NCBI GenBank assembly: GCA_027943335.1
Contig: BSBK01005650.1
Coordinates: 1,060,001 to 1,124,000, forward strand
Reading direction: 5' to 3'
Length of the DNA stretch: 64,000 bases
Source of the DNA: Chamaecyparis obtusa
Taxonomy: Eukaryota > Streptophyta > Pinopsida > Cupressales > Cupressaceae
This document shows, one piece after another, positions 11,862 to 22,853 of this stretch; position 1 is the stretch's first letter; each line of letters begins with the position of its first letter. The position numbers and the translations under genes were made by a program. Under the pieces are notes generated by a model that was not told the DNA's origin, did not search any database, and saw only the letters and a list, made by a program, of their open reading frames with translations.

Positions 11862-13719
11862 ATATCTCCAATAAATAACAATGGATTCCAATCAACAATA
11901 GATGAAACAACATAATTGTGTAAATAAAACTCACAAAGAAGATTTCTTATAGAATTAGGTGCTCCCTCATAGGCAGCCACAAATTCATGTGGAGTTTTTA
12001 TACTCGGACTTGGGTTCCTAATAATTCTCATTAATTTGAACATAAGAAATTGTTCCTCTAAAAACAATGCATACACCCGCAGTGTCATATGTATTCCATC
12101 AGTTGGTAAATCAATTGAATAATAGAATCCAGTTTGTTTTATAGGGCCTGCACTTCTTATTTTTGTTTATTTATCTCCTTTTTTAATTCATTCTTCTCTA
12201 TTTCCCACATAGCTTTCTCAAGTTTTATTTAATTAAATTAATCCAAGGAAAGAGATTGGATAGTTACCTCTTGTCATTCCACTTCTTGACTCCTCTCTTC
12301 TCTCCTCATTTCCCTTCTATTGTTCATAAATACTACCAGATTTAATTATGTTGTTGATTCTACTATGGTGACTAGGGGATCATTCTCTTAACTTTCTTCT
12401 TGTGGAAAATTTTGACCGACAATCTCCTCTTCTCAAAAATTTGTTTTCTCAAGACATGTAGCTATAGGTACCTCCTCCATTACATCCAAAAATTTGTGAA
12501 ATGGACCATCTCCTTGAGGTCCTTCTATTTTCAGTTCTTCCATGGGAACATCTGGAACATTTTCTTGATTTTTCTGAGAAGTCACATCTGGCATGGTTTC
12601 CTTCCTCGAATGGAGTCAGATGCTCCTTCTTGGGGGTGTTTTTGTGAAGGATGCAAGATGTTTCTTGAAGGAACTCTTTTTTCTCTCGGAAGAAGTGGTT
12701 GCAAGAGACTTGGTTGTAGGAGGAGTTTTTGTAAAAGCATCAGTCACAGGGGACGGAATATCCATATTAGGTTTTCTCCTCTTAGAACTTGAGGGGCTAG
12801 GTTTGGGATTGACTACTACCTCCTTCTCAACTATATCTTATGTTATTTCCCTCTTTCCTTTATCTTTTTTTTGAACATTCTAGGTTGTGGAAGTTGTAGG
12901 AAGCTCACATTCTATAGGTTCAGTATTAGGGTTCAGATTTTCTAGCAGCCTAATTTATTATTGTGCTTCCTTAGGATCATTAGAAGTAGAGGGCTCCCAT
13001 GTTAGGGAAAATTATCTTTTGGTACATTTCTTTGCTCCTCATGAACCCTTGGAATAGGTGCTACACCATTCAACTGCACTTCTTGTGCCAGAACAAATTC
13101 TTTCCATCTCATGGGGGATACATCTCTTAAAGATCTCTCCTCTAGAAGTTTGATCAACCCCTGGTGAGTTACGACATTTTTTCATCCTTTTCTAACCTCT
13201 TATGAACTCAAATTAATATATAATAAAGGAAATTAAGGACATTCATTATTTTCCCATGCCATATATGACTGGTTAATTTAAAATGTAGTGCATGTAAGAA
13301 AGAGAAACGTCCCTCATAGGTCAAATACTTGATAATATGAACTGCAAGCTATGGATATGTCGTGGGTAGGGACAATCTTTTGGATCCTTTCTTTTTGCCT
13401 CTAGTGCTTAGTTTGTTGGAATTGTGAATTCAGCTTGAGATGACTGCACATCATATCCAAGAGGGTACACTTCACCCACAATGGGAAGCCCTAAAACTTT
13501 AGAAATTCTAGCTTCTGTAGTGTTTACTCTCAGTCCTTTCACTTGGGCTTCACCATTGTTCAAACTTTGGAGGAATTCCAATGATATATCTTCATTATAA
13601 CCATTCAATCGAAGGAAATATGACAACCACCCAACATTGTTGAATTTATGTACACTAACATGGTCTTGCAACAAAGATGTGTGATTAGCTGGTTCATGTT
13701 GTATAGGAGGCCCTCCCAT
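11862..13719 (-). pseudogene. Element A post-pol ORF, unknown function
   Basis: This lies downstream of integrase, where Athila elements carry a second ORF often called env-like. The open start at 13408-13719 gives 103 residues (GWLSYFLRLNGYNEDISLEF, then VNTTEARISKVLGLPIVGE). The frame then decays, and the last readable piece (11862-12088) has LRVYALFLEEQFLMFK and APNSIRNLLCEFYLHNY. I see no clear signal peptide or membrane segment, so calling it envelope would be unfounded. It resembles the D unknown ORF in style but not in any sequence I can align by eye. Confidence 0.5.
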
Positions 13720-14389
13720 TTTGAAAAATTCACTATTTCACAACCTTTCTGTTGTTGGTTGTTTTCAAAGCATCACCCTCTAAATCTCGCTCTAAAAAAC
13801 ACCTAATATTTTTGAATTCTTATGTCATTTGAGGCACTGAAATTATTTATAGTTGTAATCACAGAGGAACATAATTCTTTCACATGAGTTTACTAAATGG
13901 GACTAAATGGAGCTTGCGTACTTATTTTTAAACGCGAGGGTACTTTCTTTTTAATCAAATTTGGCAAAGAATTTTTCACATAGGGTTTGTCCCATCCAAT
14001 CACAAGAATGGCTAAATGGCTATGGAATACTAAATGAAAAAGGAAAAAATTTGAAATAATGGTAGAGTAAGGAATGGATAGCTAATGCGCAATCAACACA
14101 CCGCCCCCTACAAAAAAGGTGGTAGGTGTCCACACATGTAGAGTAATGGAGACTAGAATAAATACAATTAATTAAGTACAACTTAAGTGGGATCATGAAA
14201 TAATAAGTAAGCTATGAAATGATAAATGTGTATGCATACCTAGTGATTAATATCATTAAATGTTCAAATTTGGAAAGATTTTCTAACGTTTGTAGTAAAA
14301 GTGAGATTAGTGAAACAATGATGATGTGGAATGATGATTGACATGGAAGAGTTTTGATGTGAAGTGGAATGAAATAAGGTTATTATGGA

Positions 14390-15760
14390 AAGGAGTGATT
14401 TCCTTGGGAAAATGAAATTATTATGAAGTGTATGATACAATCAGAGAGAGGGTTGGCGCTGCAAAATATTCCTGCTAGCTGAATGAGGTACTTTTTCATA
14501 ATGATTTTCAAAATGCCATAGGAACTCATCCTTTGTGGTAGGTTTATGGTACAGACAAAGTCATTTTCCATTGACCAGTAACTTGAAGTACACGAGATCA
14601 ATTGTGGATTACTGAACAATACCATTTTCAAACACTTTTTCAATTTCATAAGGCCCAAGCCAACAAGAAGTTAACTTACCTTGTGTTTCCTAGAATCTGG
14701 AATCATAGAGTAGAGCCCAATCACCGAGAGCAAACCGTTTATTGTGAATGTGTGAATCATGCCATTTCTTTCATTGTAGTTGAACTATCTCAATTTTTTT
14801 TAGCACGTCCTTCCTCATCTCATCAAGAGTGTTGAGCTCTAGGAGCATCTCCTTTTGAGCTGCAGGAAGATCAATGTTCAACTACAGAGTTGTGTGTAAT
14901 TTTTTCTTCTCAAACTCTATCGGCATCATTATTGATTTTCCATATACTAATTCAAAAGGTGTAAACCCCATGGTTGTTTTCCAGGTTGTCCTGTATGCCC
15001 AAAGAGCCTCTTAAAGCCTATTGCTCTAATATGTTTTGTGTATCTGGACTATTTTGGTAAGGATGGCCTCAATTTCTCTATTGGTGATCTCGACTTGTCC
15101 ATTAGCCGTAGGATGATATGGGCTGGACTTTTGGTGATGAATGTTATATTCATTCATTAATGCATTGATCAAGGTTGGGGTGACTTTTGATTTGTGACCA
15201 GCTCTCTTAGGACCCCATACCCTATGAAAACATCCTCATATAGGAACTCTGTAACTGTATTATCTCTAACATGTTTCATGGCTCGTACTTCTACCCACTT
15301 AGTTACATAATTTGTGTAGACTAGAATATAAGAATTATCATTGGATGGAGGATTGATAGGCCCCGTTTATCAAATGGAGTAACTACCACTTGAGGGAAAA
15401 GAGGTATTTCATCTAACTTTGTAGGTCAACCTATCATTTGACATCGATCACATTTTCTAGTGTAGTTTGTTGCATCTTTATGTAAATTTGGCCAATAGTA
15501 ACCAGTGGTTATCACCTTCATCGCTGTCCTTTTTGAGGAAAAATTTCCTCCACATGGCTCATCATGGCAATTATGAAGGATGTCATAGGTTTCATCCTCC
15601 CTCACACATCTTCACATTATCTGATCTGGTCTAGTATAGAATAGACAGTTTGCAATCTAGGAGAAATTAAAAGTTTTCTCTATGAGTAACCTCTTTTCTT
15701 TTGATGAGAAGTGTGGAGGTACCTTGTTAGAGGATAAATAATTAGCAATGTCTGCATACC
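14390..15760 (-). pseudogene. Element A integrase
   Basis: Minus-strand pieces in order: the HHCC zinc region (HNCHDEPCGGNFS near 15560, CDRCQM near 15440), the core with a catalytic region reading SSPYHPTANGQVEI near 15060-15130, and the C-terminal GPYEIEKVFENGIVQ block near 14590-14650, the usual GPY/F-type end of gypsy integrases. Several pieces are in different frames, and stops are frequent. Integrase inserts element cDNA. It lies directly after RNase H. Confidence 0.75.
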
Positions 15761-15836
15761 ATGGTGTGTTGACAGTGATGGAGAAAAAGTGATCATCTAG
15801 AAAGTTATCATCACTTATTTGAGAATCATCATCACA

Positions 15837-16388
15837 CTACAATCGAGACAAGAAATCAACAACTACATTTGCCTGGCCTAGTTTATCAACTATTGGGATA
15901 TCAAACTCTTGTAGTAACAAAAGCCACCTAGCTAACCTCCCTATGACAGCAAGTTTTTTAGCCAAATACTTAATGGTGATCAATGTGCACATAGATCTAG
16001 TATCCAGTAATGTAGTAGAAAAATTTGTTGAGGGCATAAATAGAAACTAAAATCTCTTTCTCCATGATAGTGTAATTCAGCTCAGGTCCCTACAATTTTT
16101 TGTTGATAAAGTAGATTGTGTGCTCACTAGTATCCTCTTTCTATCCTAAAACAACATGACCCATGACATAGTCAGAAGTATCAGTATGAATATGAAATGG
16201 TAAAGAAAATTAGGCCCTCATAATACATGTGCTTGAGTTAGAACAATCTTGAGTTGCAGGAAGGATTCATCACAAGCCCATGTCCATAGAAACTCATAAT
16301 CTTTAGCAAGAAGGGAATACATGGGACTTGCCATTTTTCTGAAATCCTTGATAAATATTTTGTAATAGCCCGCATGTCCTAAGAAACT
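15837..16388 (-). pseudogene. Element A RNase H
   Basis: The C-terminal open piece (15837-16037) reads LARWLLLLQEFDIPIVDKLG and QANVVVDFLSRL, the standard end of the Ty3/gypsy RNase H domain. Upstream fragments near 16060-16200 show the middle of the domain in broken frames. It removes RNA from the RNA/DNA hybrid during reverse transcription, and follows RT directly. Confidence 0.78.
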
Positions 16389-17147
16389 TTAGACATCATT
16401 CTTTTTTGTTGGTGTAGGAAAGTTCTTATTGACTTCTATCTTAGCGGGATCAACTTGAATACCAACAGAAGAGATATAATGTCCCAACACTACCCCTTCC
16501 TGCATCATCATAAAGAACTTCTCACTGTTTAAGGATAGATTATGTTCCTCACGTCTTTGAAGAAATTTTCCTAGTTTAGACAAGGATTCCTTGTATGTTT
16601 CCCCATATGTGATGAAATTATCCATGTAGATTTCCATACAGTCATGAAAAATATTGGCAAAGATATTGATGACTGCCCTTTGAAAATTTGCAAGGGCATT
16701 ACAAAGACCAAATGGTAAGACTGAGTAGGAAAAAGTTCCCCATGGATAGGTAAAGGTATTATTTTCTTGGTCATCAGGCAAAATCCTAATTTGATTATAC
16801 CCACTGTATCCATCTAGGAATGAGAAACACTTTTTGCCTGTTAAAGAGTCCAACACTTGATCTATGAATGATAAAGGGAAGTGGTCATATTTGGTTTCAT
16901 TATTGAGATCTTTGTAATTAACACATACCCTCCACTTACCTCCTTTCTTGGGGACTATCACTAATGGTGAGACCCATCGACTGTCTGAGATGGGGTAGAT
17001 GAAACCGACAGAAAATAGTTTTTGTAATTCAATTTTCACTATCTCTCTTAAGGCACGATTAACACATCTTTGAACCTGCCTAACAGGGGCTTTGTCTTCC
17101 TTGAGATATATTCTATGAGTGCATAATTTAGGATCTAGACCTTTCAT
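16389..17147 (-). pseudogene. Element A reverse transcriptase, catalytic box altered
   Basis: A 252-residue open frame covers the RT fingers and palm: WVSPLVIVPKKGGKWRVCVN near the start, FSFLDGYSGYNQI with the first catalytic Asp, GTFSYSVLPFGLCNA, then EIYMDNFITYGE where gypsy RTs have YxDD. The second Asp of the box is Asn, which should abolish polymerase activity. The upstream part and the link to RNase H are broken. It is among the longest uninterrupted stretches in the element, so its length alone should not be taken as a sign of function. Confidence 0.9.
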
Positions 17148-17574
17148 ATCCCCATAATCCCAAGAAAATAATTTGATATGGTCTGTTAATAGTTTGGCTA
17201 AAAATGTGTGTTGTTGCTAGGTAAGTTGGCTATTAATATGCAAGAAACATCCTAGAAAGACTTTTAATTGCTTGGTGAGCTCTACCATAGAAGCATATGT
17301 GAATGAGGGTACTTGAATTTCATGCTAAAGTAATTGGTGGTAGATTTTTTTAGTTGCAAGAGATGGAAACCACTCAAAATCAGGATATAAAGGTTGCAGG
17401 GAGTAGTTATGGGGAGATGAACACTCTAGAGAATGTGAACTTGGTCCATATTGATTTTACAAGATGCCGGTGACTATGACATCTTCTTCTTGAAGCTTTG
17501 GGAAAAGATCTCTCTTCAACATCATTAACTGAGCTACTAAATTGACTACCTCAGCTTCTTCCCCATATATTTGG

Positions 17575-17995
17575 CTAGACTGGTGACATCAACTCTATTT
17601 GTGGTTGGGCAGGTGGATATAGAGATAAATTTTTAGTATGTTGACCATCAAATATGGTCATATCTCCTAAATGAAAACCTATATAGGCATCGGTAGTGGC
17701 TAACCAAGGTCTTCCTAAAATGATTGGATATCCCCCTAATGTGAGCTTTGGGGAAAGTATCATGAAGTCAGCAATGTATGACCAAGATTCTAAAGTTGCT
17801 ATTATATCTTCTACCATCCTATTAGGCTTTACTATGGAACTGTTTGCCAACTATAGGACAATATGTATAGTTCTAAGGTTGGTGAAAAGATTTTTCATAA
17901 TATCTTTGGTTATAATATTTATAGCCGCTCCTAAATCAATGAAGGCATTTTTATGGCTGCTCTATTAATAGTAACTTCAACAATAGGACTACCAA
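17575..17995 (-). pseudogene. Element A aspartic protease
   Basis: The active-site strand lies near 17930 (FIDLGAAINIITKDIMK, in place of the usual D-S/T-G-A, so the catalytic triplet is degenerate, D-L-G). One frameshift separates it from an upstream strand. The open piece 17575-17850 gives the C-terminal half, including PIILGRPWLATTDAYIGFH, the LGRPxL signature of gypsy proteases. Protease would cut the gag-pol precursor. It lies between gag and RT. Confidence 0.8.
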
Positions 17996-18839
17996 GGTCA
18001 GAGTATTTTGGAACAACTACCTTCCCAAGCATTATGTCTATAAGCTTTCCCAAAAAATGAATAGTTTGGGGGTCCTTCTTTTTCTAGCTAGGCTTTTTAA
18101 AATTGGCTTCCTTGATGGCCTTTTCATAAGTTGGAGCATCCTTGATTGCCTAAAATAGTGGTATTTGAACACTAATGTTTTTCAGCTGATCAAGTATGTC
18201 AAAAGTTGCATCTTTAGTAGGCTTGGGGGTTTCAACTTGAAGCCTTTGTGGAAAAGGAGGAGATGATTGCTAGTTTTGGTGAGGTGTTACAATTGTTGGG
18301 ACTACTAGAGTTAGATAAGACATTTATGAGGATACCTCTATTATAATAGGAGGAGTAGGAGCAAGTAATGTGGTACCAGACCGCAAGTGGATGTCATTAG
18401 TACTGATGACATAAGTAGGGTATTGGGTAGGATATGTTGCATAGACATTTTGTTGTGGAGATGGAGATCTATTTTTAGGATTTGGCTGAGGTTGGGTAGG
18501 AAGTTGAGTAGGCCTTGGAGGATTTGCAGTGGCTGTAGGAGGTGTCAAAAGTACCTATTATGGTGGTTAAGGAGGTGGTTGTAGAAATCCTTGTGGCTGA
18601 TTTGACCATTGTTGGCCTCCTCGCCATTGTTGATTCTATTTCCAATTACTTGGTGGTGGTTTCCATGCCCCTTGGGTTTGTTTCCAATTCCCTTGGGGAT
18701 TTTTCCATTGAGGATTTGGATAATTTGGCCACTGCTGTTGAGGATTATTCCAAGGAGAGTATTGATAATTCATAGGAGGTTTCCATTAATTACTATAAAA
18801 TGGACCATTAAATGTAAGAGGATCTCAAGGCATACCTTG

Positions 18840-19860
18840 TCATTGAGCCCATGGCCTTTGTTGTGCTATGAAGAATAATTGTTCATCCTCTCCTTCTATT
18901 GGCTTGAAATTAGTAGTTAGTTGTGCAGCCTCTAGATTAGCAATCAACTTACACCGACAGTCTCTCTTCTTATGTTTGCAATGGGGGCAAAATTCTACCA
19001 AAATAGCTTCAGCCTCCTCATGTTTCTTTTTGGCTTGCAAAGTATCCATCTGGGTGGCCATATTATGTATAATGTCCTGCTTGAAGTCAGATAAGAGATG
19101 ATTTATCTCTATCTGAGAGGCTCCTCCTCCATTTGATTTTCCAATAGCAGAACGATATCCCCATCCTTTCTTCGTAGAAGATCTAGAGTAGTTGAGGCAT
19201 ATCTTTTTGATATCATCCCATGGAGCTTGGGTTATATCCCCTCCTTCCATCACGTCCAAAGCTATAGTGCATTCCTCATCAATACCTCTAAGAAAGAGTA
19301 AATTTTGAGACTCTTGATTGAGCTAATGTTGAATGTTCTTCTGTAAGATGAATAAGAACCTTGAAAAAATAGTCTTCAAGACTTTCTTCCTCCTTTTGTA
19401 TCATTTTAAAGATATATTCCCCTCTCATATCATCCCCTCTACAATATTCCTTATACTTAGTCAAGAAAGTAGTCTTCATTTCTTCCCAATTATGAACAAC
19501 ATCTTGACCTAGACCCATAAACCATCTCAGTGTAGCCTCTGTAAGAATCACAGTAAATAATTTAATTTTTTGGGCATCTATGGTGTAATCATAACTTCAA
19601 CAAAGGATATCAAACTCAAAGAGAAAGTTATTTGGGTCCTCGATCACAAGGCCATAGAATTTAGGGAGAACTGAGGATGGGATGTTCTTGAGATTATGAT
19701 TATCATGTTGGTCAATAATAGGAAATGGAAAAGTTGGAGGATTCGCCATCCTGGGTGAACCTTGAGGTTGATCCTGAGCTTGATAAAGGACTAAAGGTAA
19801 TGGATTTTCTTTGTCTTGATAATTAGGGTATTGATTTCTCAGGTAAGCCAAAACTTCAGC
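18840..19860 (-). pseudogene. Element A gag (retrotransposon gag domain with zinc-knuckle-like end)
   Basis: Three consecutive open segments of the capsid protein: 19597-19851 (NIPSSVLPKFYGLVIEDPNN, LFEFDILC), 19288-19551 (LRWFMGLGQDVVHNWEEMK, KEEESLEDYF), and 18840-19259 with a Cys/His cluster CPHCKHKKRDCRC near 19000. These are the standard blocks of plant gypsy gag (Retrotrans_gag family). Single stops or shifts separate them. Gag forms the particle and packages RNA. It starts about 350 bases inside the primer site. Confidence 0.88.
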
Positions 19861-20199
19861 AAAAGGATTTAGTTCAAGATGTTCTTAAGGAATGTGAAAG
19901 CCTTGGGGTTCATCTTTTGATGATGATGATGATTCTAAGGTAGGAAGGTTCACAATATCATCCTCAAAGTGTCCCTCCTCATCTTCTTCTGGCACAACAT
20001 TTTCTTCTAACTAGATGTTAGGTAGGAAACTTCCTAAAGCATCTCTTCTTCTATACATGCATGTGGTTGGAATGAATTTTTCCATTATTGACATAAATTT
20101 TTTGGAAATAAAAACCAGCTTATTCTAAGGATAAGAAATAAAAGCATAAACTAGAAACAAATTCTACAGAGGCTTGAGGGAGAACTTGGCTCGACACCA

Positions 20200-20217
20200 T
20201 CCTTGGCAGCGGTGCCA
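20200..20217 (-). other. Element A primer binding site (tRNA-Asp type)
   Basis: The minus strand reads TGGCACCGCTGCCAAGGA beside the 5' LTR. It matches the usual TGGCGCCGTTGCCGGGGA except for C/T- or G/A-type changes. Confidence 0.7.
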
Positions 20218-20221
20218 AAAA

Positions 20222-20684
20222 TGATCAGTTTTTAGAAGGGAGTTAAAAACTAAAGTTATTAGTAGAACTCAAGGATTGGACATCCTAACCAAGAAACTAT
20301 CCTCCTTTATAAAAACTCATTTAATTGTCAACCCAAGAACGTGTTACTTGAAATGGGCCAGCAAAGTATATGTACCAAAGTCTGACTCAAACCATGCTAT
20401 TTTATGATTGTCGCAGGAAACAAATGCTCTAGAAAATAAATAAAAAAATACTAAAGCATGAAGAGTGAAAAGATTGAAACTCCAAACCATGATACTTTAA
20501 CTATAATACAACTTGGCTATAGGAAGCAACAAGTAACCTGTGGCTTTGGCTACAGGAACTATTTCAACACCGAAATTAAAGAAGCAAGATCCAGAAATGA
20601 AAATTACAGGAAAAGAAACTATCTAATATGGATTCCTCACCAAGTGGCCCCCCTTGGATGATTATCCAAAACCCAATTACACAG
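20222..20684 (-). repeat. Element A 5' LTR, inner part (interrupted by B)
   Basis: Matches 8696-9103 of the left LTR with one extra block of about 40 bases near 20590-20630. It stops at the B insertion. Confidence 0.85.
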
Positions 20685-21618
20685 TGTAATGGTGTAAATG
20701 TGGATGTAGGTAGGGTTTCTAACAAAGTACCTAATAGAGATCCTAAGTCCACATTCCCTGTAATACATATGAATTGATAATAATGTAAATCTGGAAATAC
20801 TTGAAATTAGATAAGATAAAATACATACCTCATAAAATTGATCTGGAAATTACCTATTTTCTAGTGTCTATGTTCGATTTCAGGAAATTTTACAATTGGA
20901 TCTGGGACAGGAAAATGGAGACGAAGAAAACCTAGAAATATTTTTCAATTCTGAGGAAGGTCGTCCTTGACCCAAATGTGGGGTAAGATCTTACCCCAGG
21001 GTACAATCTTACCCCTAAAGGTCATCCTTGACCTGCACTTCTCTGACAAAAATTCTATTCATAGATCCCAAAAGTTTGGAGAAAATGGTACTCAAATCTA
21101 CTATGCAACTCCTGAAATAGCGACTGTAGATATCTGAAAATGGTGTTTTTGGGGTGGCTATATAGGGTTTTGCCTTAGTCAAACCCCTATTTTGGTGATC
21201 TCCACTTCCACAAATAGCTGGATGTAATAGAATGTGTGTGTGTATTTAATGTGTAATGCCAAGATCTAATCCTCTAGATTAAAACCCTAGCATGAATGGA
21301 TACGAGAAAGTAATGTATAGATTTGAACATGAGAAGAAAGCATACCAAGCCCCCAAGGCTAAAGTACTCTTACCAAACTCACAATCCTTAATTTCTACCC
21401 CATGATTGTATCTTTGAATGCTTGAATATTAAAAATGGTGGTTCAAGGAAGAAGGAATCTTTCTTGCTCCAAAGAATGTCCACAACGGCTTGTCCACAAA
21501 ATTCTTGATATCAACAAGAACTTGATCTTCTATATCATCCTCTTGAAATCTTGCATCTTCACTTCACCATCACTTGTTTTCTTCTCATGACTTGTTGAAA
21601 TGAATGCAAAAGAGAGTG

Positions 21619-21626
21619 CTTATATA
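21619..21626 (-). promoter_or_regulatory. TATA box in the B 3' LTR
   Basis: The minus strand reads TATATAAG within CTCTATATAAGCACTC, matching the same site in the 5' LTR. Confidence 0.6.
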
Positions 21627-21834
21627 GAGATTTCAAGGTGAGGCTCCTTAGGCAATTTAAGGGCCCATAATTCAAATTTCACCCCAAATTATGGTCCAAT
21701 CACAATAACCAAATAAGGAGGGAAAATAATTAAATGAATTTCAAATGAAAACCCTTCCGCATTTGGATCCAAAAGTCAGACATTGATTTCAGGGTCCTTC
21801 GTGACCAAAATTTGAAAAGGGGGATCAAATCTTG

Positions 21835-21921
21835 ACAAAGGTCAAGGATGACCTTGACTTTGACCTAGGTCAAAGTCAACCTCAACCTTGACCTACATCA
21901 AATTTGACCTTGAACTTGACC
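21835..21921. promoter_or_regulatory. TTGAC(C/T) array (W-box-like) in the B 3' LTR
   Basis: Nine TTGAC or GTCAA cores lie in under 90 bases, about 210 bases upstream of the TATA box in the transcription direction of B. TTGAC(C/T) is the core of W-boxes bound by WRKY factors (established). A role here is inference. Confidence 0.6.
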
Positions 21922-22259
21922 TAGGGGTCCAGATCCAGTAAGTGTAGAGAACAGGAGGTCCCGAGGATGCCTAGAGACTTAGAAATGATGACAGAACATG
22001 TCAGAGTGCCAAAAAAGGACACAGAGGCCTATGATGAACATGATGAAGGCTAGAAGGACCTATACCTAGATCCTACCTAGAAAATAGAACCATAGAGAAG
22101 GTAAATCAAGGAGGATCCTTGGGATCCTAACCCTAATTTCACCTAGAATGAAGAGATCAAGTGCAAATGCATCCTAAATGCAAGTCTATCATGATAAATG
22201 CACTAAAAGAGGGTGCTAAACCTATCAAGATGGAAGTGCTTCCATTTTAAGATGATACA

Positions 22260-22275
22260 TTTAGCCCCCACTTTA
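22260..22275 (-). other. Element B polypurine tract
   Basis: The minus strand reads AAAGTGGGGGCTAAA directly before the TG of the 3' LTR. Confidence 0.75.
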
Positions 22276-22740
22276 TCTTAGATATGACACTATGTGAATA
22301 TGCAAGCTAAAGTAAGAAAACATCATAGTAAATAAAAAGGATATAGCCAAGTCCTCGATGTAGAGATCTTGAAGAAAATCATTAGAACCTGCAACACACA
22401 AGGTTAATGAAAATTCATAAATCACCTAGAAATTACTAAATGAAAATTGAGAAGTGCATAAAGCCCCTTATGCCCCCCATGTTTCATCTTTCTACTTCTA
22501 AAGGGTGAAACAGGGTGATAAGGATAACCTTATACACTAGATATGTAGTTTATTTAAAATTCCTTTCCTAAACCAATTATAAGGATTCATATCCTTCCTA
22601 AACTAATTCAATGAGTTAGGTATCTGAATCATGATTCCAATGCGACTGATGGCACTGAAAATGAAGTTACCAAACTCAAGTTATGATGAAAAGAGTGAAT
22701 GTCTATCTAAATGTATATAAAGGGAAATTCAAATTTAACA

Positions 22741-22853
22741 TGAGTAAACCCTAAGAAAAACCCTAACAAAACCCTAATTTTGACTATAAATAAGGAAAAG
22801 GAAGTCATACTTACTCATTCTTACCATTTGTAGATTCGAAGAGAGAAAGCAAG
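22741..22853 (+). promoter_or_regulatory. Promoter of the antisense gene in B: telo-box repeats and TATA box
   Basis: Three AAACCCTAA/AAACCCTAAT-type telo-box words lie between 22746 and 22780, followed by CTATAAATA at about 22784-22793. The first ATG of the antisense frame lies about 60 bases downstream. Telo boxes near TATA boxes are a known plant promoter arrangement. Confidence 0.55.

Larger units (their letters stand above)
20685..22259 (-). repeat. Element B 3' LTR
   Basis: 1575 bp, TGTAATGG to GATGATACA. It is highly similar to the right copy, with few substitutions in the first 180 bases, plus one extra TTGACC-rich block near 21890-21920. Confidence 0.9.

Noticed and set aside
12400..12874. 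Plus-strand frames of 93 and 130 codons inside element A
   Set aside because: They lie opposite the decayed post-pol ORF, overlap each other, and show no domain.
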